Positions 1 through 6,293 of a stretch of DNA of 6,293 bases are shown here, piece by piece (the stretch's first letter is position 1; each line of letters opens with the position of its first letter). The notes beneath the pieces were generated by a model. That model was not told the origin of the DNA. It saw only the letters and a program-made list of their open reading frames with translations, and did not search any database. Location: NCBI GenBank assembly GCA_030453435.1, contig JAKDKI010000139.1:1-6293 (forward strand). Direction: 5' to 3'. Made by a program: the position numbers and the translations under genes. The DNA is from Kocuria sp. Lineage in GTDB: Bacteria > Actinomycetota > Actinomycetes > Actinomycetales > Micrococcaceae.

Positions 1-63
1 GTTTCTAATGGTTGAGTTTCCGATCAACGTGGCGCTTTCGAGACAGGGCTCTCCCCGCGCCGT

Positions 64-86
64 GATGAATCGATAGATGATTCATC
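64..86. repeat. Perfect 8-bp inverted repeat (possible operator or hairpin)
   Basis: GATGAATC (64-71) and GATTCATC (79-86) are exact reverse complements separated by seven bases. The arms are AT-rich in a GC-rich context and no T-tract follows, so this does not look like an intrinsic terminator. The shape would suit a dimeric repressor site, but no regulator gene is nearby and the target is unknown. The left arm overlaps a second, longer-range inverted repeat (69-77 with 129-137). Confidence 0.4.
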
Positions 87-137
87 GCCTCGGGCGCTCG
101 AGCGAGCAGGCGGACTGGACCGGCTTAGTCTATCGAT
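69..137. repeat. 9-bp inverted repeat pair around a 51-bp spacer
   Basis: ATCGATAGA (69-77) is the exact reverse complement of TCTATCGAT (129-137). It shares bases with the 64-86 palindrome, so the two structures would be mutually exclusive as RNA folds. A small palindrome, AGTTT-C-AAACT, follows at 139-149. Chance occurrence is possible; the clustering is what makes it worth recording. Confidence 0.3.
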
Positions 138-201
138 CAGTTTCAAACTCGAGGCCAGTGGCTCCCAGCCGTTTCTCTGCAGGCTGACTATTGACGGGTC
201 C

Positions 202-229
202 CTGATCCGCACGCCGGCGCGGGTACAGT
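202..229 (+). promoter_or_regulatory. Candidate promoter for smc
   Basis: TACAGT at 224-229 fits the actinobacterial -10 pattern TANNNT. A weak -35-like CTGATC lies at 202-207 with a 16-bp spacer. A better -35 sequence, TTGACG, is at 191-196, but it is 27 bp from the -10, too far to pair with it. Transcription would begin near 236 and give a leader of about 70 nt. This is pattern matching only. Confidence 0.25.
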
Positions 230-248
230 GGTGTGGTTGCGCGAGCCC

Positions 249-267
249 GTCCTCCCCTGACGAGGAC
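249..267 (+). other. Hairpin in the putative smc leader
   Basis: GTCCTC (249-254) pairs exactly with GAGGAC (262-267) across a 7-nt loop. It sits about 25 nt upstream of the smc Shine-Dalgarno sequence and downstream of the candidate promoter, so it would be in the 5' leader. An alternative four-base pairing (248-251 with 259-262) competes with it. No known riboswitch is recognised, and a regulatory role is speculative. Confidence 0.25.
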
Positions 268-292
268 CGCGCGGTGGTGAACATCTCACGCT

Positions 293-297
293 AGGAG
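293..297 (+). promoter_or_regulatory. Ribosome-binding site of smc
   Basis: AGGAG lies eight bases before the GTG at 306, an ideal spacing. It fixes that GTG as the smc start, in agreement with the conserved N-terminus MHLKTLTVRGFKSF that follows. Confidence 0.85.
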
Positions 298-305
298 CCT
301 CACAC

Positions 306-3300
306 GTGCACTTGAAAACCCTCACCGTGCGCGGTTTCAAGTCTTTCGCATCGGCCACCACCTTCAACTTCGAACCCGGAGTCACCGCGGTCGTGGGCCC
401 CAACGGATCCGGTAAGTCCAACGTGGTGGATGCCCTCGCCTGGGTGATGGGCGAGCAGGGCGCCAAGTCCCTGCGCGGCGGCAAGATGGAAGACGTTATT
501 TTTGCCGGCACCTCCGGCCGGTCCGCCCTCGGCCGGGCGCACGTTTCGCTGACCATCGACAACGCCGACGGCGCCCTACCCATCGAATACAGCGAAGTCA
601 CCATTTCGCGCACACTGTTCAGGACGGGTGGATCCGAATACGCGATCAATGGCCGTTCATGCCGTTTGCTCGACATCCAAGAACTGCTCTCGGATTCGGG
701 TCTGGGCCGGGAAATGCACGTCATCGTGGGTCAGGGCCAGCTGGACCGCATCCTGCAGGCCACTCCGGAAGACCGCCGCGGTTTCATCGAAGAAGCCTCG
801 GGCATCCTCAAACACCGCCGCCGCAAGGAGAAGACCCTCCGCAAGCTCGATTCCCTGCAGTCCAACCTGGACCGCCTGGAAGATCTGGTGGGGGAGATCC
901 AACGGCAGTTGACACCGTTGGGAAGGCAGGCGCGCACGGCACGCAAGGCCCAGCGCATCCAGTACGACGTGCGCGACGCCAAGTCCCGGTTGCTCGCGGA
1001 CGACGTGGTGCAGGCCCGAGCCGCGTTACAGACCGATAGCGCGTCCAGTGCAACCACCCGCGCGGAGAAACAGAAACTTGATCAACTGCTGGAGCAGCTG
1101 GCCGCCCGGCTTCAGGAGACTGAAGCGCAAGCCGCCCGCACGGCACCCGTGCTCAACGCAGCGCGCACGAGCTGGTACGAACTCAGCACGGTGCGCGATC
1201 GCTACCGTGCGCTGTCCTCGTTGGCTGGGGAGCGGCGTCGGCTTCTGGGCTCTGCCGAACCGGAGCAGGACACGGGTAAGGACGCGAACCGGCTCGAGGA
1301 ACAAGCCGAGCGCAGCCGGACGGAGGCCGCGGGGCTCGAAGAGCGGGTCGCCGAATCCCGGGAACACTTGACGTCGGTGGAAACCGCGCGCCGTGAGGCT
1401 GAAGAAACCGCACGAGCCGCCGAGCAACGCACCGCGCAACTGCTGCGCGAGGCGGCGGATCGGCGCGCCGGGCAGGCCAAGTTGGCTGCCGCCGTGACCT
1501 CGGCACGATCGGGCCTGACCTCTGCGGAGGCCGACATCGAGCGGCTGCGGGTGGAAATCAACGATGTGATCGGCCGCTCCGAAGGGGCTCGTGGCGAACA
1601 CAGCAAGCTCAGCGAGCGCGCGGAAACACTGCGCACAACGGCCGGACGCAGCGCTGAGCTTGCGGACCAGGCCCGTGAGAACGCCGAGCGGGCGGAGACG
1701 ACCGCTCGCCAGGCCGAGGCTGAACGCCAGCGTGTGCTGCGGGAGCACCATTCCGTGACGGTGCGCCTGGACACGCTGCAACAGTCCATGCCGCAACCCG
1801 ATGGTTCGCAAGCCGTTTCGACCAGTCACGGGGACGCCGTGCTGGGCGCGGTCTCGGACGCGGTTCGCGTGGCAGAAGGCTGGGAACGCGCCGTGGGCGC
1901 GGCACTGGGGCCATGGTCCGAGGCGCTCGCGGTTCGTTCCCATACGCGCGCCGCAGAGATTTTCGCGTCCCTGCGATCCGAGGACCGCGGTCGCGTCAAT
2001 GTCCTGGTGACCTCTGGACGTCACGCGGCGGGGGAGCCAACCAGTCTGAAACTGCCCGAGGGCGCGGTGCGTGCGGTCGAGGTGCTGTCGGGATCGCCCG
2101 AGGCCTCAACGAACCCGTCGGGGGAAGCGATTCTTACCTCGGTGCGCAGCCTTCTCGAGTCAACGGTCCTGGTTCCCGACACCGCCGCGGCCGTTGCCGT
2201 GGTGGATGCAGCCGAGGCAGCGGGTATCAACGGCATTCGGGCGGTGACCGCCGATGGAGATGTCTTCGGGACCTATCGGGCTCAGGGCGGTGCCGCGGAG
2301 GCGGCCGGCAGCCTGGAGATTCACGCGCAGATCGATAAAGCTCGCTCGGAGGTCGAGCGTTGGTCACGTGAGCTGGAGACCGCCTCAGCCGCGGCCAAGG
2401 ACGCCGATGCCCTTCGGACGGAGGCCACCGCCAAGTCCCGCGAGGCGGGTGGTGTGGCGCGTGATCAGCAGAAGGCCGCCTCGGATGCCGCGAATGCGCT
2501 GAGCCGTGCCGAAGCGGTCTTGGCGTCCGCGGATGCGGAATTGCAGCGGCGTCGTGAGGCGCTCGCGACCGCGGAACAGCGACTCGGTGAACGCGAGGCG
2601 CAATTGCAGGAGGCCGTGGCCCGCGCCGAGGCTGTGGACAGCGGCGACGAGGAGACCCTCGAGCGGGACCAGTTGGAGGCGGCGTCGGCGAAGGACCGGG
2701 CCGATCGTGCGGCTCGCGAGGCTCGCGAAACCGAGACTCAGGCTCGCTTGGCCCTGCGGGGGTTGGAGGAACAGCATCGATCGGTCCAGTCCCGCGCGCA
2801 GTCTCAAGCGCGTGCCGCCCAGGCCGAGCGCGTGGCACAGGCCGAGGCCGCGCGGCGCGCCGAACGACGCCGCGTGCAGGCCGCTGTCGCCCAGGCTGTG
2901 GTCCAAGCCGCCGATTATCTGCGGCTGCGCGCTGAAGTATCCGTGACCGAAGCCGCGCGAGTTCGTGATGCCGCGGACACGGAACGGGCCGGGCTGGATG
3001 AGGCCGCCGGACGGCTGCGCGCCGAACGAGACGAACTGGCCAAACGTCTCAGCGAGGTCACCGAACAACTGCACCGCGAAGAGCTTGACCTGGCTCAGCG
3101 GCAGGCCAAGCTGGAAGCTCTCGAGAAGTCGTCGCTCGAGGAGCTCGGTATGACGCCGGACTACCTGGTGGACCACTACGGCCCGCATCTGCCGGTACCG
3201 GACGCGGACGCCGTGTTGGAAGCCGCTCAGGAGGCTGAAGAACGCGACGAGGTCCAGGACATGGATCGCATGCCGGCCATGACGGATCCGGGCGCGCCGT

Positions 3301-3959
3301 TCCGGCGTGATGAGCAGGAAACCCGGTTGCGCCGTGCGGAGAAGCAGCTCAAGGCACTGGGCAAGGTCAACCCGCTGGCGCTGGAAGAATTTGCGGCGCT
3401 GGAGGAGCGCCACAGCTTCTTGGTGGAGCAGCTCGAGGACGTCAAGAACTCACGCGCGGATCTGCGCAACATCATCCGACAGGTGGACGAGCACGTGGAA
3501 CGGGTGTTCACCGAGGCCTACCAGGACACCGCCGAGCAATTCGTGGACGTCTTCGCAACACTGTTCCCCGGTGGCGAGGGACGCCTGCGCCTGACCGACC
3601 CGGACGACATGCTCACCACCGGTGTGGACGTGGAGGCGCGACCGGCCGGTAAGAAGATCAAGCGACTCTCGCTGCTGTCCGGCGGCGAGCGCTCGCTGAC
3701 CGCTCTCGCATTGCTCGTGGCCATCTTCAAGGCCCGGCCCTCGCCGTTCTACGTGATGGACGAGGTGGAGGCCGCGTTGGACGACCGCAACCTGGGCCGC
3801 TTGCTGACGATTTTCCAGCAGCTGCAGGAGAGCTCTCAGCTCATCATCGTGACGCACCAGAAACGGACCATGGAGATCGCGGACGCCCTGTACGGTGTAT
3901 CGATGCGCGGGGACGGCGTCAGCCTGGTCGTGGGGCAGAAGCTCGCGGAACTGCGCTGA
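306..3959 (+). CDS. smc: Chromosome segregation/condensation ATPase Smc
   Basis: Smc is the ATPase core of the bacterial condensin. It dimerises through its hinge, binds ScpA and ScpB at its heads, and compacts and separates replicated chromosomes by ATP-driven loop formation on DNA. The 1217-residue protein is slightly longer than the usual ~1180-1200. Visible parts are: Walker A GPNGSGKS (31-38), R-loop around KSLRGGK (R57), GQGQ Q-loop region (142-145), first coiled-coil arm (about 165-505), hinge (about 510-665, with GDVFG at 651-655 and a Gly-Gly at 661-662), second arm (about 670-1010), LGKVNPLALEEF (from 1018), ABC signature LSGGE (1124-1128), Walker B FYVMDE (1148-1153, catalytic E1153), D-loop ALDDRN and switch histidine H1184. 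The arms are rich in Ala, Glu and Arg. The GTG start is supported by AGGAG eight bases upstream. No frameshift or missing motif was seen. ScpA/ScpB are not in the window. Confidence 0.98.
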   Translation: MHLKTLTVRGFKSFASATTFNFEPGVTAVVGPNGSGKSNVVDALAWVMGEQGAKSLRGGKMEDVIFAGTSGRSALGRAHVSLTIDNADGALPIEYSEVTISRTLFRTGGSEYAINGRSCRLLDIQELLSDSGLGREMHVIVGQGQLDRILQATPEDRRGFIEEASGILKHRRRKEKTLRKLDSLQSNLDRLEDLVGEIQRQLTPLGRQARTARKAQRIQYDVRDAKSRLLADDVVQARAALQTDSASSATTRAEKQKLDQLLEQLAARLQETEAQAARTAPVLNAARTSWYELSTVRDRYRALSSLAGERRRLLGSAEPEQDTGKDANRLEEQAERSRTEAAGLEERVAESREHLTSVETARREAEETARAAEQRTAQLLREAADRRAGQAKLAAAVTSARSGLTSAEADIERLRVEINDVIGRSEGARGEHSKLSERAETLRTTAGRSAELADQARENAERAETTARQAEAERQRVLREHHSVTVRLDTLQQSMPQPDGSQAVSTSHGDAVLGAVSDAVRVAEGWERAVGAALGPWSEALAVRSHTRAAEIFASLRSEDRGRVNVLVTSGRHAAGEPTSLKLPEGAVRAVEVLSGSPEASTNPSGEAILTSVRSLLESTVLVPDTAAAVAVVDAAEAAGINGIRAVTADGDVFGTYRAQGGAAEAAGSLEIHAQIDKARSEVERWSRELETASAAAKDADALRTEATAKSREAGGVARDQQKAASDAANALSRAEAVLASADAELQRRREALATAEQRLGEREAQLQEAVARAEAVDSGDEETLERDQLEAASAKDRADRAAREARETETQARLALRGLEEQHRSVQSRAQSQARAAQAERVAQAEAARRAERRRVQAAVAQAVVQAADYLRLRAEVSVTEAARVRDAADTERAGLDEAAGRLRAERDELAKRLSEVTEQLHREELDLAQRQAKLEALEKSSLEELGMTPDYLVDHYGPHLPVPDADAVLEAAQEAEERDEVQDMDRMPAMTDPGAPFRRDEQETRLRRAEKQLKALGKVNPLALEEFAALEERHSFLVEQLEDVKNSRADLRNIIRQVDEHVERVFTEAYQDTAEQFVDVFATLFPGGEGRLRLTDPDDMLTTGVDVEARPAGKKIKRLSLLSGGERSLTALALLVAIFKARPSPFYVMDEVEAALDDRNLGRLLTIFQQLQESSQLIIVTHQKRTMEIADALYGVSMRGDGVSLVVGQKLAELR

Positions 3960-3970
3960 CACAAGTCCTC

Positions 3971-4000
3971 GCTGGATTGGGCCCGGCTGGATTGAGCCCG
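3971..4000. repeat. Two tandem 15-bp repeats
   Basis: GCTGGATTGGGCCCG (3971-3985) is followed directly by GCTGGATTGAGCCCG (3986-4000), a 14 of 15 match. They begin 11 bases after the smc stop codon and form the first part of a longer degenerate repeat block. Their shared ending, GCCCG, also ends the two longer units that follow. Confidence 0.75.
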
Positions 4001-4090
4001 TTTGATCTCGACCGGGAGAACGCCCGGCTGATCTCGACCAGGAGACCCCGAGCCCGGTGGCCCTGAGCCTGGTTGACCTGGACCGGGAGG
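4001..4090. repeat. Degenerate 26-30-bp tandem repeats in the convergent gap
   Basis: A 17-base core beginning TGATCTCGACC occurs at 4003-4019 and 4029-4045 (16 of 17 identical). A third, more diverged copy lies at 4074-4090 (14 of 17). The first two units end in GCCCG, like the 15-bp repeats before them. Each of the two good cores can form a 4-bp stem, TCTC with GAGA, around a 6-base loop, and their single difference falls in the loop. GGCT (4026-4029) can also pair with AGCC (4051-4054) to enclose the second core. No T-tract follows on either strand, so a classical terminator is not evident, although the position between two convergent stop codons would suit transcription termination. Confidence 0.6.
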
Positions 4091-4127
4091 ATCTGGGCCA
4101 GACCACCGCGGACCAGGCTGCCCCGCA

Positions 4128-5435
4128 TCAGGCGGCCTGTTTATTGTTGTCGGGATTCTCTTCCGAGGGCATGGTTTCTTTAGCGGGCAACCACGCGAGC
4201 GCGGCCAAGAGCATGAGGCCACCGGAGACACCAAAGGCCCATCCGAAACCGGCGGCATCCGCCAGAGCGCCCGCCAGAATGGGGCCCAGGATCTGACCCG
4301 CGTCCGCGCTCATCTGGTAGCGGGAGAGCACCTTGCCGCCGGCCCGCTCCGGACCGATCACGTCCGCGACCGCCGCTTGCTGTCCGGGGTTCAACGTGCC
4401 GGAACCCATGCCCGAGATCAGGGACAGGATCACGAACAGGGGAACGGAAGAGACCAGTCCCACCCCGATGGTTGCCACCGCGCACACGATCAGGCCCGTG
4501 AGGATCAGCGGTTTGCGGCCCAATTTGTCGGTGAGACGGCCGGTGAAGGTGAGGGCCAGGGCGTTACCTGCCGCGAACACGGCCAGAGCCAGACCGGCGA
4601 CCTGCGGCCCCTCACCGACGAGCTGTACGGCCAACAGGGGGATCAGCGCCACGCGCACCCCGTAGGCGGTCCATCCGGTGGCAAAGCTGGACACCAGGGC
4701 GGAACGGTAAGCACCCACTTCGAAAGCCTCGCGGAACTTCATGGGCTGCTGCGGGTTCTTGGCCTTGCGAGCGGCGAGGGTTTCGTCCTTGAGCCGGAAG
4801 TACACCACGGCGGAGGCGATCAGCAGGGCTACCGCGTAAATGATGAAGGGTGCCTGCATGCCGAATCCGGCGAGCAGCCCGCCCACCACGGGGCCCAGAA
4901 TGCCGCCCAGCAGGAAAGCCGTGGCGTAATAACCGGAAATCCGTCCGCGCATCCGGGGCGGTGCCAAGCGCACGATCAAGCCCATGGCGGAGACGGTGAA
5001 CATGGTGGAACCGACACCACCCAGCCCGCGGAACAACAGCAACTGCCAGTAGGTCTCCGCAAATGCCGTGGCCGCCGAGGACAGCGCGACGACCAACAGA
5101 CCGATCAAATACGTGGGCCGCTCACCCAGTTTGTTGACGACCGCGCCGCTGGCCGGGGCGAACAGCAACCGACACAGGGCGAAGGCACTCACCACGGCGG
5201 AGGCCGCCGCGACTCCCACCCCGAAACTCGAGGCGAACTGGGGCAGCACCGGAGCTACGATCCCGTATCCGATGGCGATCACGAACGCCGCGGCGATCAA
5301 CACCTTGATTTGAGAAGGCACCTTCTCCTTGCCCCGGGCAACCGTGGGCTGGGGGCCCGTCACGGGCGCGTTGGAGGGATCGGTGGGCGTGGGATCTTCG
5401 TTTGGGCGGGACACGTCGAACAGTTTATGGAACAT
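4128..5435 (-). CDS. MFS transporter, DHA1-type 12-TM exporter family
   Basis: This is a complete major facilitator of 435 residues from the ATG at 5435. A proline-rich hydrophilic cytoplasmic tail (about 1-40) precedes the first membrane helix (about 43-65), and hydrophobic segments for about 12 helices follow. Family signatures (ATG numbering): motif A-like GAVVNKLGERP in loop 2-3 (97-107), conserved R136 in helix 4 (motif B, proton coupling), GGILGPVVGG in helix 5 (177-186, the GP-containing motif C of antiporters), and a second motif A copy GRLTDKLGRKP (299-309) starting the C-terminal half. Motif C suggests proton-coupled export of a drug or small metabolite; the substrate cannot be told. 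The tail after the last helix is short and polar. A GTG at 5450 would add five residues and overlap ftsY by 8 bp. Neither start has a Shine-Dalgarno sequence, so a leaderless or short-leader mRNA is possible. It converges on smc and diverges from ftsY. Confidence 0.93.
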   Translation of the reverse strand: MFHKLFDVSRPNEDPTPTDPSNAPVTGPQPTVARGKEKVPSQIKVLIAAAFVIAIGYGIVAPVLPQFASSFGVGVAAASAVVSAFALCRLLFAPASGAVVNKLGERPTYLIGLLVVALSSAATAFAETYWQLLLFRGLGGVGSTMFTVSAMGLIVRLAPPRMRGRISGYYATAFLLGGILGPVVGGLLAGFGMQAPFIIYAVALLIASAVVYFRLKDETLAARKAKNPQQPMKFREAFEVGAYRSALVSSFATGWTAYGVRVALIPLLAVQLVGEGPQVAGLALAVFAAGNALALTFTGRLTDKLGRKPLILTGLIVCAVATIGVGLVSSVPLFVILSLISGMGSGTLNPGQQAAVADVIGPERAGGKVLSRYQMSADAGQILGPILAGALADAAGFGWAFGVSGGLMLLAALAWLPAKETMPSEENPDNNKQAA

Positions 5436-5442
5436 TAGAAGG

Positions 5443-6293
5443 GTGACCACGACTCAATGGATTTGGATACTCGTTATAGCCGTCGTAGCGGTGGCACTCA
5501 TGGTGATCTTCGGCACCATGCTGCTCCGCAAGCCCAAAGCCCCCAAGGGCGGCTACCAGCAAACCAGGGACATCGATGACGCCCCACCGGGTGAAGGGGA
5601 CGTCCTCGTCGAGGAACGCCCGACCACCACTTTGGAGCGGCCTGAATCCGCAATGGGGCGCATGGCCCGGTTGCGCGGTCGCCTGTCCAAGTCGAACAAC
5701 GTGTTGGGCAAGGGCCTGCTGGCGCTACTGTCCCGTGAACGCATCGACCAGGACGTGTGGGACGAAATCGAGGACACGCTCCTCATGGCGGACCTCGGCA
5801 CAGATGCGTCACTGGAACTGGTGGAAAACCTTCAGAAGCGCGTGCGGGTGGAGGGCACCAAGGATCCCGCTCACGTCAAGGCCATGCTGCGCGAAGAGTT
5901 GCTGAAGCTCGTCGATCCCACGATGGATCGCTCCATCAACTCCGTGGGCGCCCCCGGTAAACCCGCAGTGGTTCTGGTGGTGGGCGTCAATGGCGTGGGC
6001 AAGACGACCACGGTGGGAAAGCTCGCCCGCGTGCTCGTGGCCGAGGACCAGGACGTCCTCTTGGGCGCTGCGGATACCTTCCGTGCCGCCGCCGCGGACC
6101 AGCTCGAGACCTGGGGCGCCCGGGTGGGCGTTGCCACGGTGCGTTCCGAACAGGAAGGCGCGGATCCGGCATCGGTCGCCTTCGACGCCGTGCAGGCTGG
6201 TATCGATCAGGAATCGGACGTGGTGCTCATCGACACCGCCGGCCGTCTGCAGAACAAGGCCGGTCTGATGGACCAGCTGGGCAAGATCAAGCG
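5443..6293 (+). CDS. ftsY: Signal recognition particle receptor FtsY (partial, 3' end outside window)
   Basis: FtsY is the SRP receptor GTPase. It docks the Ffh-ribosome-nascent chain complex at the membrane and delivers it to SecYEG, with GTP hydrolysed by the paired FtsY and Ffh NG domains. The first 283 residues are visible. An N-terminal hydrophobic segment (about 6-28) followed by RKPK is a membrane anchor, typical of actinobacterial FtsY. A short acidic/proline linker (about 35-70) leads to the helical N domain (about 70-165), then the G domain: P-loop GVNGVGKTTT (181-190), DTFRAAAADQL (211-221) and G3 DTAGR (264-268). The TKxD specificity motif and the C-terminus lie beyond the window. 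The GTG at 5443 is chosen because it precedes the whole anchor; AGAAGG directly abuts it, which is too close for a normal Shine-Dalgarno. Alternatives are ATG 5500, which would truncate the anchor, or in-frame GTGs at 5383 and 5389 inside the MFS gene. Confidence 0.95.
   Translation, partial: MTTTQWIWILVIAVVAVALMVIFGTMLLRKPKAPKGGYQQTRDIDDAPPGEGDVLVEERPTTTLERPESAMGRMARLRGRLSKSNNVLGKGLLALLSRERIDQDVWDEIEDTLLMADLGTDASLELVENLQKRVRVEGTKDPAHVKAMLREELLKLVDPTMDRSINSVGAPGKPAVVLVVGVNGVGKTTTVGKLARVLVAEDQDVLLGAADTFRAAAADQLETWGARVGVATVRSEQEGADPASVAFDAVQAGIDQESDVVLIDTAGRLQNKAGLMDQLGKIK
5473..5478 (-). promoter_or_regulatory. Possible -10 element for the MFS gene
   Basis: Read on the minus strand this is TATAAC, close to TATAAT. 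It would start transcription near 5466, about 30 nt before the MFS ATG. No good -35 is seen at 16-18 bp. The element lies inside the ftsY coding region, in the part coding for its membrane anchor. Evidence is weak. Confidence 0.2.

Larger units (their letters stand above)
1..305. other. Intergenic/leader region upstream of smc, no gene called
   Basis: No convincing coding sequence is visible. A forward frame is free of stops from about 16 to the TAG at 292-294 (93 codons) but has no ATG, GTG or TTG until its last few codons. The reverse-strand open frame over 24-284 has no recognisable product and runs through the inverted repeats. The first 150 bases are richer in A and T than the rest of the window and carry several short inverted repeats. 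The last 100 bases look like the transcribed leader of smc. The upstream gene, often rnc or mutM in actinobacteria, is not visible, so this region starts either between genes or after that gene's end. Confidence 0.6.

Noticed and set aside
191..196. TTGACG as the -35 box of the smc promoter.
   Set aside because: It lies 27 bp from the only good -10 candidate (TACAGT, 224-229), and nothing resembling a -10 sits at the proper 16-18 bp distance.
24..284. An 86-residue reverse-strand open frame upstream of smc.
   Set aside because: The product is low-complexity Ser/Arg-rich with no recognisable domain or Shine-Dalgarno sequence, and it crosses the inverted repeats and the smc leader.
16..294. 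A 93-codon stop-free forward frame upstream of smc.
   Set aside because: It has no start codon until its final codons, is closed by a stop just before it (13-15), and its translation resembles no family I recognise. Long open frames are expected by chance in high-GC DNA.
1026..2024. A 332-residue reverse open frame opposite smc (and a 342-residue one at 2385-3413).
   Set aside because: Both are antisense shadows of the smc coding sequence. The forward frame is an unbroken, clearly conserved protein.
3971..4090. Forward frames of the repeat block giving DLDRE/DLDQE-like peptides, reminiscent of a decayed pentapeptide-repeat gene.
   Set aside because: The similar peptides fall in different frames with stops between them and do not match the pentapeptide pattern well. 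The DNA repeat alone explains them.
4022..4123. A reverse frame through the repeat block that reads as Gly/Pro-rich collagen-like peptide.
   Set aside because: The frame only continues from inside the MFS gene in a different phase, with no start signal. The Gly-Pro pattern follows from the GC-rich repeats.
4377..5438. A 353-residue forward open frame opposite the MFS gene.
   Set aside because: It is a His/Gly/Gln-rich antisense shadow of the MFS coding sequence, which has clear transporter motifs.

Overview
The window is high-GC DNA with actinobacterial-type genes. The Smc and FtsY sequences, especially the Smc C-terminal head and the FtsY N domain after a short membrane anchor, look most like Micrococcales, probably Micrococcaceae (Kocuria/Arthrobacter-like). 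This taxonomic guess rests on recognising the proteins and was not confirmed by a search.

Layout: (1) 1-305 is a leader or intergenic region with no convincing gene. It holds a small cluster of inverted repeats (about 64-149), a weak promoter candidate, a leader hairpin and the smc ribosome-binding site. (2) 306-3959 (+) is a complete, intact smc gene, coding for the chromosome-condensation ATPase, with every ATPase motif and the hinge. (3) 3960-4127 is the gap between two convergent genes and contains degenerate tandem repeats. (4) 4128-5435 (-) is a complete 12-TM major facilitator (DHA1-type, probably a proton-coupled drug or metabolite exporter). (5) 5443-6293 (+) is the 5' part of ftsY, the signal recognition particle receptor, cut off by the window end after the G3 motif.

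smc and ftsY are commonly close neighbours in bacteria and both are core genes. Here an inverted MFS gene lies between them, convergent with smc and divergent from ftsY. The divergent start codons are only about 7 bp apart (or overlap, depending on the MFS start), so each gene's promoter probably lies partly inside the other's 5' coding region, and neither start has a well-spaced Shine-Dalgarno sequence.

I see no CRISPR array, tRNA, rRNA, insertion sequence or clear new defence or biosynthetic system. The most unusual items are the convergent-gap repeats, the back-to-back MFS/ftsY starts and the palindrome cluster upstream of smc. All are modest observations rather than strong evidence for a new system.
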